From Bacteroidales bacterium UBA1628 (GTDB lineage: Bacteria; Bacteroidota; Bacteroidia; Bacteroidales; UBA932): DNA of 17,130 bases. The translations under genes and the position numbers were made by a program. Positions 1-6,288 of the stretch are shown here, in pieces; position 1 is the stretch's first letter, and each line of letters begins with the position of its first letter. The stretch is from contig DCMG01000034.1 in NCBI GenBank assembly GCA_002321335.1, forward strand, positions 1 to 17,130, read 5' to 3'. Under the pieces are notes generated by a model. That model did no database searches. It saw nothing but the letters and a program-made list of their open reading frames with translations, and had not been told where the DNA came from.

Positions 1-129
1 GATCCACGGCATTCAGACTTTCCCTACAAAGATGGTTATAATCTTTGAATATTGCAATATTCTTTAGTTCTTCTATCGGGTATGATTTTGAAATTACATC
101 AATGTCAGCGATATAAGGGGCAATGACGG
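1..129 (-). other. Left edge: short open frame without a start, nature unclear
   Basis: No gene can be established here. On the minus strand one frame is free of stops from just after the deformylase stop to the window edge (about 43 codons) and reads like ordinary protein (for example YPIEELKNIAIFKDYNHL), but it has no ATG or GTG near its beginning. It could be a gene fragment, a gene with a non-ATG start, or chance; a stop-free stretch of this length is not rare. The plus strand has only a reading frame of about 21 codons. Confidence 0.15.
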
Positions 130-738
130 CTATTGGTTACCCTCCAGATAGTCGGTATAAAGGATTCCGTCGAGGTGGTCGCATTCGTGCTGGAAGATCA
201 CGGCAGTGTAGCCTTTGATGGTTTCTGTCGTGTCCCGCAAAGTCCTAACTGAAGTGTATGTTATGCCAATGTCACGGTAGCGGGAGACCTCACCGCGTTT
301 TCCCGGAATGCTGAGACATCCTTCGGGACCGAGTTCTTTCTCACCCCTTCGGTCTGTGATCCGGATGTTCGGATAGACCTCGAACGGCTCTCCGTCTTTG
401 TCGAATCTCTGCACGGCCACAACGCGGCGGGATATTCCCACCTGTGGACCTGCGATGCCAACTCCATCTTCCTCCGGAGAGGTGACGGTAGCCACCATCT
501 TGTCCGCCAGCATCTTATATTCATTGCTGCTGAGTTCCTCCGCGCTGATTTCAGAGCATTTCGCCCGCAGCACCAATGAGTCCGCCTTGTCGTAAACCGT
601 CAGCACACGCATCGTCTCTCCCTCTCCGCAGATAAGATCCTTTTCCGCTTTTGACCAGCTTCCGACATTCTGGCACGCCATCGCCGTCACCATCAAGGCA
701 GCGGCAAGAATATTCCGTTGTGTATTCATATTCATCAT
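130..738 (-). CDS. def: Peptide deformylase with a lipoprotein-type N-terminus
   Basis: This 202-residue protein carries all three peptide deformylase motifs: GVGIAGPQ (residues 92-99), EGCLS (139-143) and HECDH (184-188). The expected metal ligands are C141, H184 and H188, with E185 as catalytic base. Family members remove the formyl group from nascent proteins in the cytoplasm. Unusually, the first 22 residues look like a type II signal peptide: N/R-containing start, hydrophobic ILAAALMVTAMA, then C22, followed by a polar stretch. This would place the enzyme in the periplasm, lipid-anchored. ATGs at 738, 735 and 729 are possible starts and all keep the signal. The gene lies 15 nt downstream of the DUF3784 gene, so the two are probably cotranscribed. 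The deformylase family assignment is firm. Export is inferred from the N-terminus only. Confidence 0.9.
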   Translation of the reverse strand: MMNMNTQRNILAAALMVTAMACQNVGSWSKAEKDLICGEGETMRVLTVYDKADSLVLRAKCSEISAEELSSNEYKMLADKMVATVTSPEEDGVGIAGPQVGISRRVVAVQRFDKDGEPFEVYPNIRITDRRGEKELGPEGCLSIPGKRGEVSRYRDIGITYTSVRTLRDTTETIKGYTAVIFQHECDHLDGILYTDYLEGNQ

Positions 739-753
739 TTGTTTTACACTTTA

Positions 754-1083
754 TTACTTGTTTTTGCCTCGCACCTTTTTGGCGTAGGTATTCGTCATGA
801 TGACGATTACGACAGTGATTGCTATCAAAAGCACCAACGAGATCCAGAACAAGACTGGAAATGCTTCCGCTGCCGGTATCAGCCCCGTAGGCAAACAAAT
901 GGCCAACTGCCCGTAGCCGGTGACTTTTCTAAGCCGCTTTATGTCATATTCGGACTTTTCTTCCTCGCTTGCAGTGTTGTAGCCAGAAATGAGACTGTCA
1001 CCCTTGCCACAGAGGATAAGGATGGAGAATGTGAAGAGCACAAAAATTACAATTCCGACTATGATGTAGTTCGCCAAAAACAT
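754..1083 (-). CDS. DUF3784 family small membrane protein
   Basis: This is a 109-residue membrane protein. A strongly hydrophobic segment spans residues 5-25 and another about 75-97, with a weaker one near 57-72. Between the first two lies GKGDSLISGYNTASEEEK, the hallmark of DUF3784 proteins of Bacteroidota and Firmicutes. The C-terminus is basic (YAKKVRGKNK), consistent with a cytoplasmic tail. No function is established for the family. The gene has a good promoter of its own and is followed after 15 nt by the lipoprotein-type deformylase, which suggests an operon at the envelope. Confidence 0.8.
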   Translation of the reverse strand: MFLANYIIVGIVIFVLFTFSILILCGKGDSLISGYNTASEEEKSEYDIKRLRKVTGYGQLAICLPTGLIPAAEAFPVLFWISLVLLIAITVVIVIMTNTYAKKVRGKNK

Positions 1084-1108
1084 TATCGACTGACTTGTTT
1101 GATCTTGG

Positions 1109-1139
1109 CAAAGATAATCCTAACCGATCAGAATTCCAA
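1109..1139 (-). promoter_or_regulatory. Bacteroidota promoter of the DUF3784-def operon
   Basis: Read on the minus strand, TTGG (1136-1139, one mismatch to TTTG) is followed by 19 nt and a perfect -7 element TATCTTTG (1109-1116). Transcription would begin near 1102, about 20 nt before the ATG at 1083. This matches the Bacteroidota housekeeping sigma consensus. Confidence 0.6.
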
Positions 1140-1397
1140 CCTGTTCTTTCCGATTTCTGCAAATCATATTGCCACAACTATTTCCTAATGCTCGCTTTCT
1201 GGCCGAGTGGCATCTGGCCTCCTATATTTATCTCGTTTTGTAAATATGGCGGCACATGTGTACCGCGCAGAATGTAGTGGGAGGCGGAGCGATATGCCGC
1301 CTATGCCATAGTCGACATATCCACAGGCTTCACGTCGCGCTCAGAGAGGTTTTGTGTGCCGCCATGTACAACAAAGTGTGGGTACCATCTCACGCAA
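1140..1397. other. Gene-free stretch between the def operon and the helicase remnant
   Basis: No credible coding region is seen here on either strand. It contains an 11-bp inverted repeat (1246-1256 and 1355-1365, listed separately). Between the arms is a looser GGCGG...CCGCC pairing near 1273-1302. The plus frame of the downstream helicase remnant is closed by a stop at 1275-1277 and reads as unrelated residues before about 1398, so the helicase similarity begins abruptly. Confidence 0.4.
1246..1365. repeat. 11-bp inverted repeat pair, arms 98 bp apart
   Basis: ATGGCGGCACA at 1246-1256 is matched exactly in inverted orientation by TGTGCCGCCAT at 1355-1365. Both outer flanks also carry a TTGTA-like sequence, so the similarity extends weakly outward. 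The right arm lies just before the point where the helicase similarity starts. It could be the ends of a small non-autonomous element or a coincidence. Confidence 0.25.
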
Positions 1398-1613
1398 AAA
1401 TCCTCAGACTTGTTTCTGTTCGTCCGGAAAAACAAAGATGACAAGGAATCCAAGGAATTTTACTACCTTGGCAGGATAAGACACAACGCTGACGGGATCA
1501 TTGAGGAATTTGTGATGCCGAACACAGACGCTACAGCCGTGGAGATCGAGTACAAGCTTGACATGCCGGTTGACAAGAACCTGTTCGACTACATCACGTC
1601 AGCAAATGTTTAA
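1398..1613 (+). pseudogene. 3' remnant of a DUF3427-type helicase
   Basis: The frame ending at the TAA 1611-1613 encodes about 70 residues that resemble the extreme C-terminus of DUF3427-containing superfamily II helicases: SSDLFLFVRKNKDD, then FYYLGRI, and a final hydrophobic pattern VEIEYKLDMPVDKNLF. The helicase core, a proper start and any upstream homologous sequence are absent; the same frame has a stop at 1275-1277. A GTG at 1356 would open the frame, but the residues it adds do not look homologous. I read this as the leftover end of a deleted helicase gene. The Nudix gene begins 6-18 nt after its stop. I recall DUF3427 helicases lying next to Nudix genes in Bacteroidota, which fits, but I cannot verify it here. 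The family call is from motif memory. Confidence 0.55.
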
Positions 1614-1631
1614 CTTTTAATGATATATGGA

Positions 1632-2018
1632 ATGAAGACGATTAATGTTGTCGCCGCGGTGATATTCAAAGACGGGAAGGTGTTCGCCACGCAGCGTGGG
1701 TACGGAGCATTCAAGGATGGCTGGGAATTTCCCGGAGGCAAGGTCGAGGCGGGGGAGAGTCCGGAAGAGGCACTCCGCAGGGAAATCCGCGAGGAGTTGG
1801 AAACCGAGATCCAAGTAGGCGAACTGATTGACACCATTGAATATGACTACCCAGACTTCCACCTTTCGATGAAGTGTTACGCCTGCGAGATCATCTCCGG
1901 CTATCTTCATCTTGTCGAGCACGAGGCTGCCCGCTGGCTCTCCGCTGATCAACTTGGTACCATTGAATGGCTTCCGGCCGACATCACCTTGATTCCGAAG
2001 ATCGCATGTTTGCTGTAA
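1632..2018 (+). CDS. Nudix hydrolase, (deoxy)nucleoside triphosphate pyrophosphohydrolase (MutT-like)
   Basis: A complete Nudix box is present, counting from the ATG at 1632: G36-x5-E42-x7-R50-E51-I-x-E54-E55, within GGKVEAGESPEEALRREI. The upstream segment KDGKVFATQRG followed by KDGWEFPGGK is typical of small MutT/CTP-type pyrophosphohydrolases, which remove damaged or non-canonical nucleotides such as 8-oxo-dGTP. At 128 residues it has the usual length. An in-frame ATG at 1620 would add four residues (MIYG); I prefer 1632 because homologues typically begin with MK-x-hydrophobic. It follows the helicase remnant directly and was probably once its operon partner, so a surviving promoter is not obvious. 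The exact substrate cannot be read from the sequence. Confidence 0.88.
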   Translation: MKTINVVAAVIFKDGKVFATQRGYGAFKDGWEFPGGKVEAGESPEEALRREIREELETEIQVGELIDTIEYDYPDFHLSMKCYACEIISGYLHLVEHEAARWLSADQLGTIEWLPADITLIPKIACLL

Positions 2019-2022
2019 ATAT

Positions 2023-2056
2023 TAATCAGAACCTTGATACTCACACTGTCTGATTA
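2023..2056. terminator. Possible bidirectional terminator between convergent genes
   Basis: TAATCAGA (2023-2030) and TCTGATTA (2049-2056) form an 8-bp perfect inverted repeat with an 18-nt loop. It sits between the convergent Nudix and GIY-YIG genes and overlaps the last codons of the latter. The stem is AT-rich and no long T tract follows, so the evidence is modest. Confidence 0.3.
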
Positions 2057-2739
2057 TTGTCTCCGCATTTCTCTTTCTCGATTTCATTACGCAGATCCGC
2101 AAGAACCTTTCCATTGAAACTGAAATATTTCGGGCCTTGATAAGCACCTGAAGTGTTTTGCTTTTCAACAGGAAGGAACGTTCCCGTGAAGGCTGACAAA
2201 CTATAAAGTCGGCCGTCATATTCAACCTTGTCGTCAGTCGCGACCTTTAAAGGAATATTCAATTCATCGAATATGACCGTGTCTCCTATGTTGATGCCAA
2301 CCATATGAAATTTGAATGCAGGTCTTGCAGTCCGCTTCTTTTTCTCCGCCTCTTCGATTTTGATGGCATTGTCCTGTTCTTTGTTTTGTGAAATGACAGG
2401 CTTGCCATCAACATAGATCGCCAATTCCGCATCGTCCAGAAGATCGGCCATATCACGCATTATGTCAAGAGCCACCGTTGGTGCGATGTTGAAAAACTCC
2501 CTGTTCTGACGGATCCTCAAGTCTGTCAACCTATCTATCTGTTTGTGAATCTGCTTCTCAACCTTGCTGTACTTGCTTGTGTAAAGTGTGGCGTAAACTT
2601 CAAACGGCAGCGGAACTGCTGTGTTGTCAAGTTCTTTCGAGCGGACATCAACAGGACGCGAACTCTTTCCTATCTTGACCCAATCCTCACGAAATGATGG
2701 ATTCGTCAATATGTAGACATAACCTTTTTCGGATTCCAT
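2041..2739 (-). CDS. GIY-YIG (T5orf172/MUG113-type) nuclease-family protein with C-terminal accessory domain
   Basis: The N-terminal ~100 residues carry the GIY-YIG pattern of the T5orf172 branch: GYVYIL near the start, then WVKIGKS, an R...EL helix and a candidate catalytic glutamate in KVEKQIHKQI. A charged linker (KIEEAEKKKR) leads to a second domain with GDTVIFDELN, VEYDGRLYSLSAF and SGAYQGPKYFSFNG, reminiscent of small RAMA/DUF4357-like modules found at the ends of nucleases and methylases. GIY-YIG domains cut or nick DNA in repair, homing and restriction. I chose the ATG at 2739 (232 aa); the GTG at 2748 would add only MCI. It is transcribed alone, convergent with the Nudix gene. Its target and any role in defence are unknown. 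Confidence 0.75.
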   Translation of the reverse strand: MESEKGYVYILTNPSFREDWVKIGKSSRPVDVRSKELDNTAVPLPFEVYATLYTSKYSKVEKQIHKQIDRLTDLRIRQNREFFNIAPTVALDIMRDMADLLDDAELAIYVDGKPVISQNKEQDNAIKIEEAEKKKRTARPAFKFHMVGINIGDTVIFDELNIPLKVATDDKVEYDGRLYSLSAFTGTFLPVEKQNTSGAYQGPKYFSFNGKVLADLRNEIEKEKCGDNNQTV

Positions 2740-2817
2740 AATACACACTTGGCATTTTAGTTTTGTTCGATTGCGAATTTATGATAATCTGACTAATATC
2801 CTATCAACGCATTAAAT

Positions 2818-2994
2818 ATGTACAAGCCGTCGCGGTTCATCGAGTGGTTTGCTTATGGTTAAGATACCATTGTCGGAAAGAGCATGGCGAAAGCATACAC
2901 CTTGTACGAGAGTTCGTTGCATGACAGCATTGAAGTCGGAACTGTGAAAGTGCTTCTGAATAATTCGCTGACCGATAAGGTGACGACCATGAAT
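2818..2994 (+). pseudogene. Unrecognised gene fragment with an internal stop
   Basis: From the ATG at 2818 the plus strand reads MYKPSRFIEWFAYG, a TAA at 2860-2862, and then in the same frame DTIVGKSMAKAYTLYESSLH and onward to LLNNSLTDKVTTM. The composition is that of a real protein on both sides of the stop, without further stops until it runs antisense into the neighbouring repeat-protein gene. I do not recognise the family. It looks like the decayed start of a gene whose remainder is gone, perhaps through the event that placed the repeat-protein gene next to it. It is also possible that only the part after the stop is translated, from the ATG at 2884. Confidence 0.35.
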
Positions 2995-2997
2995 GGC

Positions 2998-3444
2998 TTA
3001 AAGCAGCAGAATGTAGATCAGCACCGCCGGTGGTACAGGCCCTGAGATATTCATCAGCGGCTGCGAGTAATTTCCATCTCCTTTGCGAATATATTGGCCG
3101 TCAGAATTATACAAGGCCGCGGAATATCTGCTGTCGCCTTGGCGGATGTATTTCCCGTCCCAGTTGAAAAGTGCCTTTGAATATTTACTGCGTCCGCCAC
3201 GCAGCTCCAACCCGTTCCAATTATAGAGAATCTCCCCGTAGCGGCTGTCTCCTCTGCGGATATATTCACCATCGAAATTAATCAGGACCGCTGAATATTT
3301 GCTGTCCCCTGCCCGCAGGCAACTTCCGTCCCAATTGTACAATGGCATCGAATAAACGTCTTTCCCACGCCTGACATAAGACTGCGCCTCCATCGCGGCA
3401 CAAGCAAGAGCCATCATGAATATAATAGCGGCTATTCTTTTCAT
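2998..3444 (-). CDS. Secreted 19-residue-repeat protein (beta-flower type), copy 1
   Basis: A 148-residue protein that begins with a signal peptide (MKRIAAIIFMMALACAAMEA) and continues as six tandem 19-residue repeats. The pattern is roughly x-Y-I-R-x-G-x-x-x-Y-S-x-x-L-Y-N-W-D-G. It ends with GPVPPAVLIYILLL, a hydrophobic tail. Proteins of this kind in Bacteroidales are, as far as I recall, annotated as 5-fold beta-flower proteins, with each repeat forming one petal of a small all-beta fold. Their role is unknown. I chose the ATG at 3444; a TTG at 3450 is in frame but would add only two residues before the signal. A paralogue with the same layout lies at 12813-13256. It is preceded by dtd at 82 nt; I find no convincing promoter of its own. 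Confidence 0.75.
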   Translation of the reverse strand: MKRIAAIIFMMALACAAMEAQSYVRRGKDVYSMPLYNWDGSCLRAGDSKYSAVLINFDGEYIRRGDSRYGEILYNWNGLELRGGRSKYSKALFNWDGKYIRQGDSRYSAALYNSDGQYIRKGDGNYSQPLMNISGPVPPAVLIYILLL

Positions 3445-3525
3445 GTCCAATCGATTATCCTTTGTGTTTGATTATTGATTTCAGTAAAGTCAAAGCAAGC
3501 GATGTAACAGCATGCGCACATGTGC

Positions 3526-3969
3526 CTATTCCCGTATCCGGGAGTCGATGATTATCGTGACTGGCCCATCATTTATAAGAGAGACCTGCATGTCAGCACC
3601 AAAAACGCCCCTGCCGACAGGTCTGCCGATCGCATCAGAGACCTCCTCACAGTATTTTTCGTACAAAGGAATCGCCAGGTCGTGACCGGCGGCACGTATG
3701 TACGAAGGACGGTTTCCTTTCTTCGTGGAGGCCGTTAATGTGAATTGCGACACAACCAGAATCTCGCCTCCGATGTCTGTCACACTCCGGTTCATCACCC
3801 CGTTTTCGTCATTGAATATCCTCATGCCGACAGTCTTCCCCACAAGCCACCGCATGTCCTCTTCCGTGTCCCCGCTCTCAACTCCGACAAGCACCAGAAG
3901 TCCCTTGCCTATCTTTGACACGGTCTTGCCCGCAATCTCAACGCTTGCCTGCAGCACTCTTTGAATCAT
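3526..3969 (-). CDS. dtd: D-aminoacyl-tRNA deacylase
   Basis: The enzyme hydrolyses D-amino acids, and glycine mischarged on tRNA-Ala, from tRNA, protecting translation in the cytoplasm. The sequence shows the two family signatures that form the active site: SQFTL in the middle and the cross-subunit NDGPVT near the C-terminus. It also has the typical opening MIQRVLQASVEI. From the ATG at 3969 it is 147 residues, the normal size. An ATG at 3978 (MRLMIQ) is the alternative, and the frame stays open further upstream to 4047, beyond any homologue start I would expect. It is divergent from the gamma-carbonic-anhydrase gene and followed by the repeat-protein gene. Confidence 0.93.
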   Translation of the reverse strand: MIQRVLQASVEIAGKTVSKIGKGLLVLVGVESGDTEEDMRWLVGKTVGMRIFNDENGVMNRSVTDIGGEILVVSQFTLTASTKKGNRPSYIRAAGHDLAIPLYEKYCEEVSDAIGRPVGRGVFGADMQVSLINDGPVTIIIDSRIRE

Positions 3970-4097
3970 CAATCTCATTATATCACAACTATTTACTTTT
4001 TCATCTGTTTTGCTGGACGTTCGTCTTTTAATGACATATTCCTTCATAAAGTTACGAAAAACTCTTTGAAGAGAGCAAGCATATTCAATAATAAAGC

Positions 4098-4105
4098 TAC
4101 ATTTG
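4098..4105 (+). promoter_or_regulatory. -7 element of the gamma-carbonic-anhydrase-like gene
   Basis: TACATTTG is a perfect Bacteroidota -7 element 19 nt before the ATG at 4125. No TTTG lies at the normal 19-21 nt upstream (the nearest is at 4065-4068, 29 nt away), so only half of the promoter is convincing. Confidence 0.4.
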
Positions 4106-4124
4106 CAATGAAATAATTTGTGCG

Positions 4125-4658
4125 ATGGTAGTTAAACTCAAAGGTGTTGCCCCCAAAATCGGGGAGCGTGCGTTTGTCGCTGAGACGGCGGCGGTCATCG
4201 GTGATGTTAGGATCGGTGACGACAGTTCGGTTTGGTACAGCGCTGTGATCAGAGGTGACGTCAACCACATTGACATCGGTTCGAGAGTCAGCATCCAGGA
4301 TGGAGCCGTGATCCACTGCTCGACCGGCGATGGTTTGGAAACCGCCATAGCGGACGATGTGGTAGTTGGTCATAACGCTACAATTCATTCGGCACGCATT
4401 GACAGTCATTGCCTTATCGGTATGGGTTCGACCATCCTTGACAAGGCGCACGTGGGTTCAGGCTCCATCGTCGCCGCCGGTGCTCTCGTGCTCGGCAAAA
4501 CCGAAATCGGCCCGAACGAACTATGGGGTGGTGTCCCCGCCAAATTCATAAAGAAAATCACTCCTGAAGCCGTTGAGAGGACAATCGACCACGGTGTCAA
4601 TGAATATGTCGCCTGGGCGCACGCGTTCGTTGGCGGAACAGAAACTATCATTCCCTAA
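4125..4658 (+). CDS. Gamma-carbonic-anhydrase family hexapeptide-repeat protein
   Basis: A 177-residue left-handed beta-helix protein of the YrdA/PaaY/CaiE type. Hexapeptide repeats run from about residue 11 to 140 (for example AAVIGDVRIGDDSSVWYSAV). The three histidines expected to bind zinc are H64 (in VIHCSTGDG), H83 and H88 (in VVGHNATIH), with the five-residue gap normal for the family. The end, LWGGVPAKFIKKITPE followed by a helix, is also standard. Such trimers may hydrate CO2 or act as acyltransferase-like enzymes; many have no proven activity. It is divergent from dtd and probably monocistronic, since hairpins follow and the next gene has its own upstream signals. Confidence 0.88.
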   Translation: MVVKLKGVAPKIGERAFVAETAAVIGDVRIGDDSSVWYSAVIRGDVNHIDIGSRVSIQDGAVIHCSTGDGLETAIADDVVVGHNATIHSARIDSHCLIGMGSTILDKAHVGSGSIVAAGALVLGKTEIGPNELWGGVPAKFIKKITPEAVERTIDHGVNEYVAWAHAFVGGTETIIP

Positions 4659-4683
4659 ATATGATGCCTGAATCAGTTTCGCT

Positions 4684-4730
4684 CAGCAACTATGGCTTGC
4701 TGCCCTGAATATTGTAGCCGCTGGACAATA
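4684..4730 (+). terminator. Two small hairpins downstream of the hexapeptide protein gene
   Basis: CAGCAA (4684-4689) pairs with TTGCTG (4697-4702) over a 7-nt loop, and TATTGT (4710-4715) pairs with ACAATA (4725-4730) over a 9-nt loop. They lie just after the stop at 4658. Neither has an adjacent T tract (a run of T begins only near 4748), so they are weak terminator candidates. Confidence 0.3.
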
Positions 4731-4752
4731 ATATTCGTCATCTCATGTTTTT

Positions 4753-4774
4753 TTTGCCGCCAAATGGCGGTAAA
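4753..4774. promoter_or_regulatory. 22-bp near-perfect palindrome upstream of the AlbA_2 gene (candidate operator)
   Basis: TTTGCCGCCA (4753-4762), a 2-bp centre and TGGCGGTAAA (4765-4774) form a dyad matching at 9 of 10 positions per arm. It lies about 15 nt upstream of a -7-like TATCTTTA (4790-4797), that is, over the place where the -33 box should be, and 44 nt before the ATG at 4819. This is where a repressor, perhaps the encoded winged-helix protein itself, would bind. A run of T precedes it and another follows it (4779-4785). Confidence 0.5.
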
Positions 4775-4789
4775 ATGATTTTTTTGCCT

Positions 4790-4797
4790 TATCTTTA
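4790..4797 (+). promoter_or_regulatory. -7-like element of the AlbA_2 gene
   Basis: TATCTTTA matches seven of eight positions of TAnnTTTG, giving a likely start near 4804 and a leader of about 15 nt. There is no well-spaced TTTG; the palindrome occupies that region, which could mean the promoter needs an activator or is repressed. Confidence 0.35.
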
Positions 4798-4818
4798 CGC
4801 ACGAATAAATTTTATGCC

Positions 4819-6288
4819 ATGAAAGACCGCACGATTGATGAGATTTTGAGGAGTCAGGAAGGGAGGACATTGGAGTTCAAGGCAAGTCTGCCGAAAAATT
4901 CCGATTTGGCAAAGACTGTTGTCGCTTTTGCTAATGATGCGGGCGGTGAGATATTCATCGGTATCGATGACCGTCATCGCCCGGTCGGAGTGCCGGAAGC
5001 AGAGTTGCCACAGATTGAGGAGCAGTTGAGTAATATGATATATGACAGGTGCTATCCTTCTGTGCTGCCGGACATTTCGTTTATTTCAGTGGGAGGACAC
5101 AGTGTCGTGCTCGTGAGGATATACCGTGGCAGCACACCTCCATATTACCTTAAATTGGAAGGTAAGAATGGCGGGACTTATGTGCGTGTCGGTTCCAACA
5201 ATCGGTTGGCTGACGAGGAGATCATCGCTGAGCTTGAGAGGCGGCGGAGGAACATCTCTTTTGACGGAGAGATCGTTTTGGAGAAGCCTGTGGCAGACCT
5301 TGATTTCCGTGGATTCCGCCGCATTTACGAAGAAAAGACCGGGGAAGTTCTGGACGATTCAGCGTTGCGGAAACTTGAATTGGCAAAGTTGGAAAGGGGA
5401 GTATTGTACCCGACAAATGCGCTTGTTTTGCTTTCCGATGACTGGCTGCGGAGAAGTCTGTTCCCCAATGCTAAGATTGAGTGCGCTCGTTTCAAGGGAA
5501 CAAGTGCCGGGGAGTTCATTGACAGAAAGACTTACGACTATGGCATCGCGGAACAGGTCGAGGACGCGTACGCATTCGTCCTGAGGAACATCAGACAGTC
5601 TGGCTCAATTCAGGGCGTTTATACCGTCTCGCGTTGGGAATATCCCGTCAAGGCAATAAGAGAGATTATTCGGAACGCTGTTGTTCACCGCCAGTATTCG
5701 TTGGCGGGGAAAGACGTAAAGATTGCCATCTATGATGACATGATTGAGATTACTAGCCCTGGACTTCTTCCTCCATCAATAGACTATTCTGATATGGAGA
5801 GCCGGCAGTCAGACGCGCGGAACAAGGTCATTGCACCGGTGTTCAGGAAACTGGGTATCATTGATCAGTGGGGAAATGGGCTGAAACTTGTTGCGGAAGA
5901 GTTAAAGGCCTATCCGGAAATTCAATTCCGTTGGCGTGAGGTGGGGCTTTCGTTTCAGGTACAATTTGTTAAGAAATTAGTAGACTCATCTGAGAGTGCG
6001 ACTCAAATATGCTTGTCGGAACCTCTGGCCGCATATTCTTCTTCAAAAGAGACTGATCCACCTTTCAATGAGCCGAGGTTATCATTCCGTCCTCATATTC
6101 CGACAGCGCCGGAGAAGCGTTTACTCAGCGAAATAGCCATAAACCCATCTGTGACTGTCCCTGAACTTGCCATATGCTCAGGTCTTAGCCAGCGAAGCTG
6201 TGAGCGTCTCGTAGCCAGTCTCAAGTCCTCAGGAATTCTGATCAGAGTCGGTTCCGCCAGAGGCGGTCATTGGCAGATAAGACAATGA
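4819..6288 (+). CDS. AlbA_2 (Schlafen-type) / HATPase / winged-helix protein, COG2865-like
   Basis: A 489-residue three-part protein. Residues about 14-130 are an AlbA_2 (divergent Schlafen) domain: EGRTLEFKASLP, then TVVAFANDAGGEIFIGIDD. Residues about 270-400 are a HATPase_c_4-type ATP-binding domain, with IREIIRNAVVHRQY (N286 and H290 in the N-box) and DDMIEITSPGLLPPS as the G1-box, followed by DQWGNGL. The last ~65 residues form a winged-helix DNA-binding domain (TVPELAICSGLSQRSCERLV). Proteins of this architecture are usually called predicted transcriptional regulators or ATP-binding proteins, and they are common in defence-rich regions; a biochemical role is largely unproven. It is convergent with the Wadjet operon, 97 nt separating their stops. 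The palindrome at 4753-4774 suggests autoregulation. Confidence 0.82.
   Translation: MKDRTIDEILRSQEGRTLEFKASLPKNSDLAKTVVAFANDAGGEIFIGIDDRHRPVGVPEAELPQIEEQLSNMIYDRCYPSVLPDISFISVGGHSVVLVRIYRGSTPPYYLKLEGKNGGTYVRVGSNNRLADEEIIAELERRRRNISFDGEIVLEKPVADLDFRGFRRIYEEKTGEVLDDSALRKLELAKLERGVLYPTNALVLLSDDWLRRSLFPNAKIECARFKGTSAGEFIDRKTYDYGIAEQVEDAYAFVLRNIRQSGSIQGVYTVSRWEYPVKAIREIIRNAVVHRQYSLAGKDVKIAIYDDMIEITSPGLLPPSIDYSDMESRQSDARNKVIAPVFRKLGIIDQWGNGLKLVAEELKAYPEIQFRWREVGLSFQVQFVKKLVDSSESATQICLSEPLAAYSSSKETDPPFNEPRLSFRPHIPTAPEKRLLSEIAINPSVTVPELAICSGLSQRSCERLVASLKSSGILIRVGSARGGHWQIRQ

Noticed and set aside
551..898. Minus-strand 115-codon frame between DUF3784 and def
   Set aside because: It overlaps both well-supported genes in another frame and has no motif or start signal.
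718..1188. Plus-strand open frame of 156 codons
   Set aside because: It is antisense to the DUF3784 gene, is rich in D, H, Y and N runs, and resembles no protein; it is the shadow of the real minus-strand gene.
2998..3444. 57-nt direct repeats read as a CRISPR-like array
   Set aside because: The repeats are degenerate, contiguous and in phase with a coding frame that has a signal peptide; they encode 19-residue protein repeats.
3970..4047. N-terminal extension of the deacylase
   Set aside because: The frame is open, but the added residues are polar and unlike homologues, which begin MxxVIQRV-type; the ATG at 3969 (or 3978) gives the normal length.
4044..4451. Minus-strand 135-codon frame inside the hexapeptide-protein gene
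   Set aside because: Antisense shadow of a gene with clear hexapeptide repeats and zinc-binding histidines.
5126..5584. Plus-strand 152-codon frame inside the AlbA_2 gene
   Set aside because: Out-of-frame overlap with a gene whose three domains are well supported; unusual W/C/R-rich composition.
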